Below, in pieces: positions 33,654-45,960 of a DNA stretch of 64,000 nucleotides (position 1 is its first letter; each line of letters opens with the position of its first letter). A model generated the notes under the pieces. The model was not told the DNA's origin and did no database searches. It saw nothing but the letters and a program-made list of their open reading frames with translations. The position numbers and the translations under genes are program-made. The DNA lies in assembly GCA_020809705.1 (NCBI GenBank), contig CP085827.1, positions 6,820,001-6,884,000 on the forward strand. Reading direction: 5' to 3'. The stretch is from Calonectria ilicicola (taxonomy: Eukaryota; Ascomycota; Sordariomycetes; Hypocreales; Nectriaceae).

Positions 33654-34690
33654 CCTAACCAAGATTCAACAGACTGCTCCAGATTTAATCCAACTCAAAA
33701 AAAAAAAAAAAAAACCCAACGGCGCGCGACCAGATGCTTTATGGCACACACGACGTCAGTGCGGTAGACTTGATGACTCGGTGTCCCCGGATTTTGGCTT
33801 CCCCGTACCACACTAGCGAATGACTACCCCGCAAATCTTGAGCGCGTGTGTTACGCGAGACGGATGGACCCAAAGTTAACCAATAATCTCATCAAACTTG
33901 GACTTTGCCTTTCGGGGTTTGATCATCGTCCCGAAATGTCCGGGTTGCCGAGCTGTGAATGCCTCGGAAATCGGAAATATTTCCTTGCTGCACCAACCTC
34001 CTCTAGAATACCAGGGTGGGCGCGCTGATCAGTTTCAATTTTTTAATTTTTCAAAGACAAGTTTTCGACGAAACAAACTTAGTTGTTACTGGCAGTCAAC
34101 GCCCTAGTTGTTTTTTTCCTTACCTCGCTATGAAAAAACTTGTTGAGAGCCGGGTTTGCACATCACCAGACCCCTTCTCAACAGAATCCCAGCTCTGAAA
34201 TTACCCTATTTTTCGTTATACACAAGTCTACCTATCCAGCAAGCTTGACATGCCAATATAATGAATAAGGCTTGCAGATGCAACCTCAAAACAATTAAGC
34301 TACTAGACGTTGCGATAACCTAGAAATGACCAAAACTTTGGTTGAAAAGTCCATCAGATCACAGTATTAAAACGCCCATTCTACGCCAGCTCACCGATCC
34401 AATTGAACCCATATCTCCATACCTATCGCTATCGTACCAAAGCCCCTCGAATATCTGGTCCAATTGACTCGCCAATACTACACATAGTCGTAATTTATCT
34501 AAATATATCGTTTATTTTGGGTCCCATTATTATACTTAACGTTTAAAACATCTTCGTCTCCCCCAGCTCTATTACGAACTTGATTTCGCAACGTAAGCTG
34601 TTAGCAATCCGCGGCTCTCCCCGATCCTCATTGCACAATATTTATCCACAAGCCTACATTATCAAAGCTAATTCGTAATTAGAAAGATCT
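33654..34690. other. Intergenic between transcription factor and permease
   Basis: About 1 kb upstream of the regulator. It holds a 17-A run near 33699, one GAGCCG near 34147 and AT-rich DNA downstream of the permease. Small plus-strand ORFs around 33846-34198 are not credible genes. Confidence 0.45.
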
Positions 34691-36355
34691 TCAATAATTT
34701 CCAACAACGAAGTCCAAAATTGTAAGGTTGGGTCCAACCCAATTCTTCCTCGCATGGAATAACCACAGGCCGATGGTAACAACAATGACAAAAACCATGA
34801 CAGGACCACAGTAGTTCATGTTGGCCGCAGTAACAGGAACTGTTGAAGGGAAGAGGAGGAAGACAATGACATACAGCGTGTAGACCAAAGCAAAAGCATT
34901 GATATACAAGCCATAGCGACCAAGGTTCCATTCTCCAAGTTTGACGCGGTCAGGAGCAAAGCGAGCGTAGAGCATGCTGCCAATTGCGATGGCATAACTA
35001 ATGTAGAGAGCCAAAGATGAGAGCGCAGTGATTCCACCAAAAGCAATATAACTGGAACTTCCAATGTTCAAAAGACATAGGGCACAGACGAGGAACACTG
35101 TCAAAATGATCGAACGTGTTGGAACCCTGTGCTTAGGACTAACAAAGGCGAAATAAGCGGGCATACCACCATCTCGCGACCAGGCCCAAGTCAGTCGAGA
35201 AACAGAGGCAATATTGGCCAAGTTAACGCTGAATGAGATAACAAATAAGCCAGTCATCATCGCAGTAGTAGCTTTAGTAGAGCCAGTGACGTCCAAGAGA
35301 ATAGCCAGGATCGGGCTCGATGAGCTGAGAGCATCATCGATTGAGCCCATAGCAGCGATTATGACGTTGACCATGATGAAACCAAGACAACCATTCATAA
35401 AAATAGACCAAAACATTGCACGGGGGACAGCTGATTTCGCCTTTCGGGTTTCTTCACTCATGTGAATTGCGCTATCAAAACCTAGAGTGATGATTAGTGG
35501 GTTTTCCAGAGTTGTAATACGGAAATGCTAGTCACCAGTAAAGCTCCACACGCATGTGAGCATGCCCAAGTTCCAAGCAATGTATTCGTTATCCCACCCA
35601 GACGAGTAGTTGGTCTGTAGCCAGAAGCTGGGCTTGTGCCGGGTGCCCATGACTCCCAAAACAACAGCAAAGATGACAAACAGCGCCACGTGCAAAACGC
35701 CAGCAACCAGCTCGATCCAAGGAATGAGTTGAAAGGCGAAGGTATTGAGCAATCCCTGGAAAACACACATGGCGATGACCAACACGGAGGTGTGCCAGCC
35801 ACCAGCAACGTAGTTTGGGTGGTTGAGTGCAATCATAGATTCCAGCAAGATGATGGTAACGTTGGCAATACCAGCAAGCAATGATATATAACCGAACCAT
35901 GTCGCCCAGCCTTGAACATAGGTCGCAAATCTTCGTACAGAAGGGGGTGCGAGATGGTAAGTCCAGTGATACTGGGCACCTGCGACAGGCTGGATGGAAG
36001 CCATTTCACCGAGAGAAGCGGCCTGTGAAATTGCTCCGAAGAATACAATAATGAAACTAAACACAAAAGTCTGAGGCCCACCATTGTACAGAGCAAAAAA
36101 CATGTTCCTGTCGACATATTAGCCAGCTGCACGTGGGAGATGCCATGACGGCTTGTCCAAGGTGACCAACGTGCACATGCCCTCCCAAAGCGACATATAC
36201 GTCAGAGAGAAAGCAAAAAGCTGAGAGAAGGAAAAGACTTTCCGAGTACGAGTCTGATTGTACACGGATCCATCTTCTTTGGGATTGACGCTGACGTCAA
36301 TACTAACTGGAGCCTTCCCCGCGGATTGCATCTCGATGCTCACTCCTATCGCCAT
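34691..36355 (-). CDS. Amino acid/GABA permease (APC superfamily)
   Basis: A plasma-membrane or vacuolar amino-acid/choline/GABA-type permease. Exons are 36355-36171, 36107-35536 and 35481-34691, giving 515 residues with about twelve hydrophobic segments, for example FVFSFIIVFFGAISQA. Signature segments are SLGEMASIQPVAGAQYHWTY near TM2-3 and SFTGFDSAIHMSEE, created across the second splice junction; the latter is the family's conserved consensus. The ATG at 36355 (MAIGVSIEMQ) is preferred to one at 36457 because homologues have a short hydrophilic N-terminus. Intron 1 uses a less common GTTGGT donor. It may supply nitrogenous substrate, and no direct link to the aromatic genes is shown. Confidence 0.92.
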
Positions 36356-37330
36356 GGCGAACTCGTGGCAAAATCGAGTTTGAATGTGGTTATTGGCAGG
36401 GATGGCAATGGAGACACAAACATGCAGAATGAAAGCGACGGATTGCACAGCATGCACTGCACGATGGTGGCTGCATCAAGGATATTTAAGAGTACGTGCC
36501 ACGGAGGGTCCAATCTTGTTTCTCAGATTGCCACTCGACCACGGACGCGTGGATCGGGTAGACGCAGATGGAGTTGCATTTCGCCGGGATCCTTGGTGAT
36601 TCCAGAGTCCGCACCATCATGAGGGAGGCCATGGCCAACAACACTAGAGATTCAACGCGGGTGGTGGCTTGCAGGCGGAAATCATCATTGGTGATTGAAA
36701 ATGCCCTCGCGGGTCCAGTGAAAGAGCCTGCTAGCGCTCAGAGATGCAGCAATAGATTACTCACCAAGCCACCAAGGAGGTAAGAAAAGTGGAGGAGCTG
36801 AAGACGTGAGACAAGTGTTGGTCGGCGAAGGAATTCCATCTAGGATCTACGCAGGGGGTTGCGGAGCCTAAGTCGCCAGAAAATGGTCAAGTGGGACCTC
36901 TTTCTGGCCTGGCCACGGCCCGCTTGTCGCCTCTTGGATGTGGCTCGCACTAGGTGTTGACCCAGCGGGTCTTTACGACGGTTCCGTTCCTTAGCGTCTT
37001 TCAATCTCAAAGACCGACCTCCCAGAATTTTCAAGATGCAGAATTTGACATCGGTGGCGTCGGACACCCAGTATCTCTTCGAATGATGGTTGGCTCTCTT
37101 CAAAATGGGCCACGCGGGCGAGAGACAGATGCGAGGAAGAGACATGCGTCTTCGCGTATGTTAAAGATGCCAGGTGGTTCCTTTTCTTTTCTTGAACCCG
37201 GTAGATGGGAGATCTTCGATCGACTGCTTGTCATCGTCCCATCCATCACCTCAGGGCAAGGTCTAAGCGGCAATAAATCCGGGAGCAAGCTGACATCAAC
37301 ATGTTGGTTCCCTGACGAACAGAAGGAACA
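36356..37330. other. Intergenic between divergent permease and PTH11-like genes
   Basis: Roughly 1 kb and comparatively GC-rich. Overlapping ORFs on both strands (36326-36783 and 36840-37373) have no family resemblance and are probably chance. No repeat was recognised. Confidence 0.4.
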
Positions 37331-38651
37331 ATGGCCATCGACTCACCCACGGCACCGCCGTTCTATCCCCTGACCGAGGGGAATCAAGGCGCCTTGGCCG
37401 TGGTGGCTTCCCTCGTCTTTCTCATCTATGCTATCCTGGGAATTTTTGCGAAGCTGCTCATAAGACTCAATATTACTTCCATGAAAGATTACGATTTGAC
37501 ATTGCTTGTCGCACTCCTCATTTATTTCGTTCAAACGGCATGCGTAATTGGAGCATGCAATAGCGGCCTGGGCCAACACCGAGATGCCATAACCGAGGAT
37601 GCGTTTAACACCTACAGTAAGGTAATAATGTTCCAGTCGCTAATGCCAGCAAACCGGTTGCCGGAAACTAACTTGTATACTCTATGGCAGCCGATCTACG
37701 CCTCCCGGATCCTCGCCCTCTTAATCAATGGCTGCACCAAAATTGCGCTCTGTCTTCTCATCAGACAGATTGACAATCAGGGACAACTGAATATTGCCAA
37801 TATGGTGCTTGGTGCCATAGTCATTGCTTGGGTAACTTCAGGGCTGTTTGCGGTCATTTTTCAGTGCTCTCTGCCTTCACCATGCCTTGCTACGAGCAAA
37901 GGACAATGCCCACGTGATGGTGCCGTTTACATGTACATTGGCATTATGAACATCCTCACCGACCTTGCCCTATGTGTGCTCCCAGTTGCCATGATGTGGG
38001 AGGTTCAGACAACAGGACGCAGAAAGTTGATCGTTATGGCTTTATTTGGAACTCGCATCATGTAAGCATTTTCTGATTGCATTCTATTCCTGTTACTCTA
38101 ACTTGCTTCCCAGCGTACCTGCTGTCACCATTCCAAGTCTTTTCAATGCGCAAACCTTGTTCAAGAATTATGATGACTCAACATGGGCTGTCGTGTCCAG
38201 GATGATTTGGTTCCAGGTTTCCCTTGGACTCTCAGTTCTTACTGTTTGTATCCCGAGTCTGAAGGGAGTAATTGACAGTCTTCTTGGATCAACTTCTGTC
38301 GCGGCCATTCAAGCTCCCTATGATCTCAAGGATAGCGGCCAGAGAAGCGGTCTGCAATTGACGGCTCTAAGCGAATCTCGAACTTCGAAGCCCGCATCTC
38401 GAGACTTGAGCCGACAAGGCAAACTCAGCTTTAAAGGTAAGTCTGTCAGCAACTCCGGGTGGTATTCAGACCACGGTTCAAGAACAAAACATAGTGCGAA
38501 AGAAAGTTTTGGGGGGAGTGAGAGCGTGCGGAAGCTAACAGAGGGTGTGATCGTTGTTCGTGACGAATTCGAGATCCAATACGATGAAAGGAGAGCATCT
38601 ACAGCAAGGACGGAGTCACAGGGATCAGATGATGTCGAGTACCGTATGTAA
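37331..38651 (+). CDS. PTH11-like seven-transmembrane protein (fungal rhodopsin-domain family)
   Basis: Exons are 37331-37621, 37691-38061 and 38114-38651, giving 399 residues. The first intron (69 nt) is in frame and open; removing its 23 codons restores the continuity TYSK-PIYASRIL expected in this family. Hydrophobic segments appear from ALAVVASLVFLIYAILGIFA through MIWFQVSLGLSVLTVCIPSL, consistent with seven helices and a long Ser-rich cytoplasmic tail (last about 130 residues). Relatives include Pth11-type receptors for surface or nutrient sensing. The CFEM cysteine domain is absent. Ligand unknown. Confidence 0.85.
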
Positions 38652-39479
38652 ATGCACATTTTTTTCACATATCAAACTGCAAAATAGCGAAGCATTGCGT
38701 TACGTTTCACACATCCAATCATGCTATGTCTCCAACGCATTCTGTGAGAGGGCGAGTGTATGGGCCCTGTAGATAAATCGCACGCTGAAGCCGCCAGTCT
38801 GATCAAGTTTCGTGCCGTAATTCAACAACCAAGGGGCAAATTCCGTTGTCCTATGAAGCCTCCGGCAAGGGACAATGCCGCGATTTGAACCTGGTAGACC
38901 TGATTGTACTAGTGAATTTTGAGGCGAATGATGGTGCGATTTCGATTGAGAAAAAGGAAAAAAATGAACCATGAGAGGGATCCACTACACAATCACCCTT
39001 TTCGCATGCCCCGAGTCGCGGCCCGGACCTGGCCTTGGACCGTATCACCCCCTTACAGTAGATTGATCAGAAGCTAAGCCCGCGGAGGCAAGGTTGCTGC
39101 CATTCCACCACAAGCTCCAATTCATGTGCGGGAATATCTGGAACAGTTCCATATGCAAAAAGCAAACGCCCCTGGTAATGAAAAGGGTAAAACCTGTCTG
39201 TCCATACCTTGCAAAATCCGCAGACTATTTGACGCCGTCTCTCGCTTGTCAGCCAACTGCTAGGAAAGATCCCACAGACACTCATCGTATTCCACGGAGA
39301 CGTGAGAAGTTATGCTCCTTTCACGCCCTTAGTCTCATCCCCGTTTTGATCGCTCACCCTGGCAGGGGCGATTTGGCAGTGTGGATTGGAAAAATCCAAG
39401 AGCGACCTGGAATCACAACTGTGGGGCAAGACACCACAAACTAGCTCCGGAATACTCCCGCCCAATTGCCCCTGCACCC
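38652..39479. other. Intergenic, no gene seen
   Basis: About 0.8 kb. A GGTTCAAATC-like word on the minus strand near 38870-38890 resembles a tRNA B box but has no A box or cloverleaf. Nothing else is supported. Confidence 0.4.
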
Positions 39480-39569
39480 ATGGCGAAGAGCCACAGTGAG
39501 TGTTTAGTTTGCTATGAAGCATCTTCTCCATTATCCTCGATGCTCAATCCTTCCCCCCCTTGCTTCAAC

Positions 39570-40994
39570 ATGGAATATCAAGATCGCCTCCTGCAAGAGA
39601 GTGAGCCTCTGTTGTCCGATGAAGAAAATCAGAGCTTTCCATTGGCCGTAGACACTGCGTGGTCAGAACTATGGTTGCTCGCGAAGAATTCGATTCCGCT
39701 TGTTGCCACATATCTTCTTCAGTATTCTTTTAGTGTCATCACTATCTTTGTCGCTGGTCACCTTAGCGCGGATGACCTGGCAGCCGCCAGCATCGGCGTC
39801 ACCACGATGAATATCATCGGCTTTGCCATCTTTGAGGGTATGGCTACTGCCCTCGATACGCTCTGTGCTCATGCCTATGGATCTGGCAACTTTACCACAG
39901 TTGGACTCCAGGTTCAACGGATGCTATTCCTGATGGCATTGGTTTCCATTCCCGTTGGCGCATTCTGGCTCTGTTCTCCTCCGATACTGGCCTTCTTCTT
40001 ACCTCAACCCGAACTTGCTACAAGAGCTGGCTCTTTTTTACGAGTCAGCCTTCTTGGCCTGCCTGGATATGCATCTTTCGAAGCAGGAAAGCGATTCTTG
40101 CAAGCTCAAGGCAATTTCAAAGCCGGTATGATTGTGCTCCTAATATGTACTCCATTAAACGGCCTGCTTGGCTGGCTGTTTGCCCTGCACATGGGGATGG
40201 GTCTTGGAGGTGCTGCATTAGGGGCTGCTATAGCGAATGATATACGCCCTATTCTTCTTCTACTATATATTATATTCCTGAGCAAGTCTTCCCACCAGTG
40301 CTGGACTAACTTCTCTCCCAAGGTTGTCCGTGGGTGGGGTCCAATGGTGCGGTTATCAGCCAGCGGAGCTGCCGTCACCTTGGCCGAGTGGGCTGCCTTT
40401 GAGATTCTCACATTCAGTACCTCTTACATCAGCACGAGGCACCTAGCTGCCCAAACGATCCTTACAACTACATCAGTGGTGATGTGGCACATTCCATTTT
40501 CCTTTAGCGTAGCTGCTACCACACGTATTGGTCATCTCATCGGTGCTAGACTGGTAGGAAAAGCCAGGTGGGTGGCTGCTGTCTATGCTATCTGCTTCAT
40601 TACCATCGGATTATTTGATGGCATAATACTATATTGCTTTCGTAACCACATTGGTCGTTTCTTCTCCGATGATGTATCGATACAAGGACTTGCTACCCAA
40701 GCCATGCCTATTGTGGCAGCATTTCAATGTATTGACTCAATACTTTGCGGTTGCAGCGGAGTTCTTCGAGGGTTGGGCCGTCAGCTTGTAGCCGCATGAG
40801 CAGTCTTTATTATCAATTATTTTCTAGCAGTGCCCTTTTCGATATGGCTCGAGCTGGGCCCTCTGCGTATGGAGTTAAGTGGTGTCTGGGTCGGCCTCGG
40901 CATAGGCATGGTGGTCATTGGCATTATAGAATGCAGTTACATGAAGGCTCTTAACTGGCAGGAATGTACCGAGGACGTGAAGAGGGACGACTAG
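39570..40994 (+). pseudogene. MATE-family efflux transporter with in-frame premature TGA
   Basis: A multidrug and toxic compound extrusion (MATE) transporter. The frame from ATG 39570 (an alternative ATG is at 39480) runs to TGA at 40797-40799, giving 409 residues. Beyond the TGA the same frame stays open for 64 more codons to TAG 40994 and still encodes typical MATE sequence (AVFIINYFLAVPFSIWL, SGVWVGLGIGMVV), which forms the last membrane helices. The stop sits where a residue such as Trp would fit, so a single TGG-to-TGA change is the simplest explanation. The downstream context GCA is not the known fungal readthrough signal. Everything upstream looks intact, including GCSGVLRGLGRQ. Either a recent null allele, a truncated but functional protein, or a sequencing error. 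Confidence 0.75.
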
Positions 40995-43382
40995 ATTTTC
41001 GCTCGCAAAAGTAGGCTCACCATAAATACTCTCAACAAAGTTGATCACTATTGACGTGGAAATTTGGGGGGCGAGCGAAAACTGCACCGCCATTAGCAGA
41101 GATGTGCCGTCAATGATAGTCTCCAGTTTTGTCGCAACCATCAGCTGCTTTGATCATTGTCCAGTCATATGAAAATACCGGATCCCAAGATCGAAGGAAA
41201 TCTAACCAGTTGTGCCTCGTCAAAATGGCCGCTTTAGACGTCTAGAATTTCCATTGCAAGTCAGCCAGATCCTCAGCTTGGAGTTGTTTAATACCTTCCA
41301 CACCTTCCAAGCGAGCGTAGAGCTCATAATGAGCAAAGCCATATTGTACATCTACATGAATGCTAAGTTTCGAGACCTATTCAAGCCTGCAGTCATTACA
41401 AGTTCTGTTTTCGCCAGTGTCAACGTCGTATGTTGTTGCTCACGCCACAATCGTCAAGTCATCCCCAACTCTCAACAATCACGTCTGTCCTTCCGATCAG
41501 CTGTTCATCTGCTTCAATCCATGCCATTAGAAATAGGGTTCTTCACCCGCATCCTTATACATAGCCCAATGTCTCACTGACAATTCCAGCCACGAATCGA
41601 TCGCTATTTGAGCCTCGAGTCCTCACTCCAACACCACCAAAAACCATTCAATGATGTATCGTAGTCACAAGTGTGCCGCTGCCTCTAAACTCCACCTTAA
41701 GAGTAACTATGTGTGCGACAATTATTATGACTGTGTCGAAGGCAACAGAGTCGATGCAGAGGGGAGGGGGGTGTCGCAGCCGCTTTGCTTAAGGAAGCTC
41801 GAAAAGCAAGGGAGACAGGGTCGGGAACGCGCTGTCGTCCGAGACCGGATCGCAACACGATCGGAGAACAGTGTCGGCTAGTATCATCGCGTCCCCAGCA
41901 CTGTCTCAGCGAATTCGGAACCCACAGCAAAATACAGTTTCAAATTCATCGGCAAGGCATCCGCTGTCGATTCACGTGAGAAATCATGCCAAAGCGGCCA
42001 AAGTCCACTAGTTATGCGTGCTAAATCCCGCCAAGCAAAGGGACATATTCCCTCTTGTACAAGATACCACTAATGCCCACCCAACGGTGCCAATCACGAA
42101 GATGTAAGCCTCCGGAGGACCTGCCAGGGGCTAGATTCCAAGATGCCTTGGCTTGAATCTCCGCCATCTTCTTTTTCTTCACCTCTTACCTGAAATTTTC
42201 TTCCCATTTCATTTCAGACAGATCAAGGGATCTCCATCCCCTTACGTGGGCGCCTCTTCTAATTTAGGGGCTTGTAGCTCTAGCGGCCACCTCTCGTCCC
42301 ATTAGTCCCACTTGCAGCGGGTTCTTTGCGGACTATCAATCTTCCTTTCCAAAGACGGTTAGTTCCGAAAAAACAACAAATTGTCACTCAGCGGTTCAGG
42401 GATGCAGTGGCATTTGCTGACTAATGCCTCGTAACGCAACAAAGCTGGACGGCGTGTACATTTCGTGCCATTCTTCACCTTCTGACATCTTTGCTTAATT
42501 ACACATCAAACTCATCTCAACAAGTTGAAACTGCATCAAAGAATATTTTCTCATAACTTTTATAATTCCATAGGAAGCTTCTTGGATTAGTTTTGCTATC
42601 AATCCTCTGGCTCAATGTAAGAAACGATGAGCAGACCTCAGCTATTGGGAATGATCCTTGAAATGCGACAATATGGGATATTTAAGATTAAGATGTTATG
42701 ATACTGGAAGACGGACCGACACACGTTTTCACATCAAGCTAGGGTTTTTTTTATCACACATGTTCATCAATCAATCAGCCTTATTAGTTGGGTGGTTTAT
42801 GAACAGCCGCGAATGAGTCGAGAATTTCTCCAACATACTCCACTAGACGCAGCAAATAAATGGCAATCTCGATAGAAGAGAATTTCCAAATTTAATTCCA
42901 TCTTGGATATGAAGAAAACTCATCGAATATCAGTGCATATTAGACATAGATTTGTTGATAATGACTTGTTTTCCGATATAGGGTAAGGCGTATCTAGCAC
43001 GGTGCATAAAACATGGAACTACAAGTCGCGCTTGTGATCTCAACTAGGGTGGAAAGTTATGCTAATCTCAGATTTCAGAAGGTCTTTTAATTCTCACAAG
43101 ATATCAAAAAATCGCAGTGAGATTTTTTGGGTGTGCATCAAATCACTCTGCGGCCTATCGGACTTGAGCCGAATCATCGGGATCTGATCCCGACATGGCA
43201 GGAGAGCGGCGGTGGTATCCGCCTAGACCAAACAGCATTAAATGCCTTGATTCTCTCACCCTGCATTTTGATATATATTAAGGCAGTTCAGTCGCAAATC
43301 ATTCACTTTTATTCAGAATATCCCTATCATACAAGGTTTTCATCCCAAGTATTTCCACATTTTCTTTACCACATTAACAACC
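40995..43382. other. Long intergenic region of 2.4 kb
   Basis: No intact gene is visible. A minus-strand stretch near 41230-41340 reads as plausible protein (ARLEGVEGIKQLQAEDLADL) but is bounded by stops and may be a decayed remnant. The right end contains the regulatory hairpin cluster at 43159-43223, listed separately. Confidence 0.4.
43159..43223. promoter_or_regulatory. Three consecutive inverted CGG/CCG pairs upstream of the aldolase gene
   Basis: Within 65 bp there are CGG-N7-CCG (43159-43171), CGG-N9-CCG inside the perfect 7-bp palindrome TCGGGAT-CTG-ATCCCGA (43177-43193), and CGG-N6-CCG inside GGCGG-TGGTAT-CCGCC (43208-43223). Inverted CGG triplets are classic Zn2Cys6 dimer sites. 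They lie 160-224 bp before the aldolase start codon. Confidence 0.55.
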
Positions 43383-44327
43383 ATGACATTCCCTAAAGTC
43401 CCCCCAAGCGGAGTCTGGTGCCCTGCCGTCACACTATTCGACAGGGAGACTGATACATTGATCCCCGATGACCAAGCCAAATACTATGCCTATCTCTCTA
43501 AGAGTGGGCTTAGGGGTCTTGTTATCCTTGGCACAAATGCCGAGACTTTCCTCTTGACACGAGAAGAGCGCAAGGCTCTGGTTGATATTGCCCGCAAGGC
43601 TGTGGGTCCAGACTTCCCCATTATGGCTGGTGTTGGTGGACACTCAACCCGCCAAGTCCTGGAATATATTGCTGATGCTGCCGATGCGGGCGCCAACTAT
43701 GCGCTTGTCCTCCCTCCTGCATACTTTGGCAAGGCAACTACAGCAGCCGTCATCAATGACTTTTTTGCAGAGGTTGCCACTAAGAGCGCTATCCCCATTG
43801 TCATCTATAACTTCCCTGGGGTGTGCAACGGCGTTGACCTCGACTCTCAAACCATTGCCGACCTTGCTCGCAAACACTCCAACATTGTTGGCGTTAAGCT
43901 CACTTGTGGATCTGTTGCTAAGATTACTCGTCTAGCCGCCGAGTTGCCTTCAGATAAATTTGCCACCTTTGGTGGTCAATCGGACTTCTTAATTGGCGGT
44001 TTGAGCGTTGGCTCTGCAGGTTGCATTGCAGCGTTTGCAAACGTCTTCCCAAAGAGCATTTCACGCATTTATAGCCTATGGAAGGAAGGTAAGACTGGTG
44101 AGGCCCTAGAGTTGCACCAGAAGGCAGCGCTAGCCGAACAGCCATGCAAATCTGGTATCGCTGCAACTAAGTATGCCGCCGCAATTCATACTGCCAAGGC
44201 CGCCGGAATTGACCAGGCTCCTGCAAAAATGGCACCCAGAAAGCCGTATGCTGAGCCTGCGCAAGCAGCCAAGGACAATGTTGCCTTAACGATGAAGGAA
44301 CTTGCAGAGATCGAAGAAACCCTATAG
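43383..44327 (+). CDS. DapA-family (dihydrodipicolinate synthase-like) class I aldolase
   Basis: An intronless gene of 314 residues, typical length. The TIM-barrel aldolase family has GTNAETFLLTREER near the N-terminus, the catalytic tyrosine region IYNFPG, and the Schiff-base lysine in GVKLTCG. Ascomycetes make lysine by the alpha-aminoadipate route, so true DapA function is unlikely. Fungal members include L-threo-3-deoxy-hexulosonate aldolase of D-galacturonate breakdown and 4-hydroxy-2-oxoglutarate aldolase-like enzymes. I cannot decide between these. Codon use is richer in GC at third positions than in neighbours at 12-33 kb, suggesting strong expression. The promoter has three inverted CGG pairs. 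Confidence 0.9.
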   Translation: MTFPKVPPSGVWCPAVTLFDRETDTLIPDDQAKYYAYLSKSGLRGLVILGTNAETFLLTREERKALVDIARKAVGPDFPIMAGVGGHSTRQVLEYIADAADAGANYALVLPPAYFGKATTAAVINDFFAEVATKSAIPIVIYNFPGVCNGVDLDSQTIADLARKHSNIVGVKLTCGSVAKITRLAAELPSDKFATFGGQSDFLIGGLSVGSAGCIAAFANVFPKSISRIYSLWKEGKTGEALELHQKAALAEQPCKSGIAATKYAAAIHTAKAAGIDQAPAKMAPRKPYAEPAQAAKDNVALTMKELAEIEETL

Positions 44328-45960
44328 TAGAAATGCTCGGATTTGGAAAGATCATGCTCGCGAGGGGTTCGATGAAATCTCCAACAAAATTTAAATACAC
44401 TTTAGAATTAGACAAGAATTTCGTTTAATTTTGTTAAAAGAAACATGATTATGCTGGCTTAGAGTGTAAATAAGTGACAATTGTGTGTGTGGATTTAGTA
44501 CTTTTGAAACAAAGATGTCTGCAGGCGAGTCGTCTTCTCTATGGCTAGGTTCTATGCAGAAAGGTGACAGTTCTCCCGAAGAAAACCTGGTTATCCCAGC
44601 CATTCCTATTTAAAGCACCATATCTATATTTACATTTCGCCATAGAAGCATGGATTTAGGTTTGATTATGTATTTATTTTTTTTTGGACGGGTTGTTGTT
44701 TAAATACGCTTCTGTAATGAGTTGAAGGTTGCTCAGATTAGAGATCACTCTGAGAGGGGAGGCTTGGGTCGCGGTCATGTTACCCAGCCCTTATGCGAGG
44801 GATGAAGGGACCCTTTAGCTAATTGAAGCGGGATAAGTTTTACGATAGCCGGTAGAACTGCAATGTCAATTAATATACTTCTTTTTTCATCTAACCTGCT
44901 TGAAAAAGCTGTGCTTTACAGGCTCACTGGCCCAATCCCCACAAAAAAAAAAAAAAAAGAACCACAAAAATCCGCGACCAAGATCGAGAGCCAAGGTACA
45001 TTATGGGAATTTTGGGACATTCTGATACTCATAAAGTTGGTTGAGTTCTGTGATTATCATCCATTCTCACCTTTGCCTGCGCGATGCCTGCGCGATGCCT
45101 GTTATGGGTGGAATCACTCCGGGCCGATCTCAACAATACTGCCAGGCCTGTCAGCACGATTTGGGGCTGGAGATTGTAGAATGAAGAAGCATTGAATGAT
45201 GTAGCGGTGACCATTTATCTGACGTTTCATTCCTACTTGAAATTTGAAGAACTAATGATTTATTTCATATCCTCCTCTCTGTCGCTGTAGCTAGACATAT
45301 TTTGATCCGAGTGAAGTTCGCTGACGTCATTTTAAACATATTATTAATGCTGTATTGTTTAGCTGCCTTTCCTCATCAAGCCTGACATTCCAGCGTACAT
45401 TGGCGAGAATTAGCAGAAGGCGAATATTTTAGAAGGGACCTCGGCCACGCTACACATAACGTCAAGTGGCTTGGCATTGGTCGGCATTTTGACTCGCCTG
45501 ACGAAATTTGGTGGTTAAGCGCGGAGGATTAGCCATTAATGGCTGCTAAGCCCACATAAACCGCCCCATCTTCGTAAACGAATTGTTCATAGAAATCTCT
45601 TGTCGACCCACCGCCACGATTATGACCCAGCATCGCGGATCCGCTCTTTGTTGACGGCTATGCTTTTGAAAGTCCGTGGACTGTCCACGGAATGTGATGA
45701 ACAGAATTCGCACAGACAGCTTAATAATTGCAAGGCTAGTCAAATCAGCCGAGGTTGATGACAAACAATGCTCAAACCTTGCACGTTATGATAATGTTGG
45801 ATCCTTGGTTCAAGAGTATATATCAACTCTTCTGTTGCACCAAGGAAACACTGATTTTCTACATTTAGTGGTCTAGCAAACTTTGTTTGACATTTGGTTT
45901 CTACGAATCTTTCTCCAAAAAATTTTTCTTGACAGAAGCTTGCCGAATATTCTTGCCACA
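44328..45960. other. Intergenic, 1.6 kb, no gene seen
   Basis: It contains an A-tract near 44943 and a short duplicated word CCTGCGCGATG at about 45077-45097. Short ORFs have no family resemblance. The right end is the promoter of the old yellow enzyme gene. Confidence 0.4.

Noticed and set aside
36326..37373. Overlapping ORFs of 98-139 codons between permease and PTH11-like genes
   Set aside because: GC-rich promoter DNA opens several frames on both strands at once; none has family resemblance or splice continuity.
38860..38900. tRNA B box (GGTTCAAATC on the minus strand)
   Set aside because: No A box at the right distance and no acceptor stem pairing.
39039..39047. Another end of the TGATACGG family (ACCGTATCA)
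   Set aside because: Adjacent sequence shares nothing with the family beyond the 9-mer.
41230..41385. Minus-strand coding remnant in the 41-43 kb gap
   Set aside because: The readable stretch is under 50 codons between stops, with no recognisable family; it could be chance.
43146..43235. tRNA gene
   Set aside because: Some arms pair, but there is no A-box-like D arm, the region between the D-like and anticodon-like arms is too long, and neither strand gives a sensible full cloverleaf.
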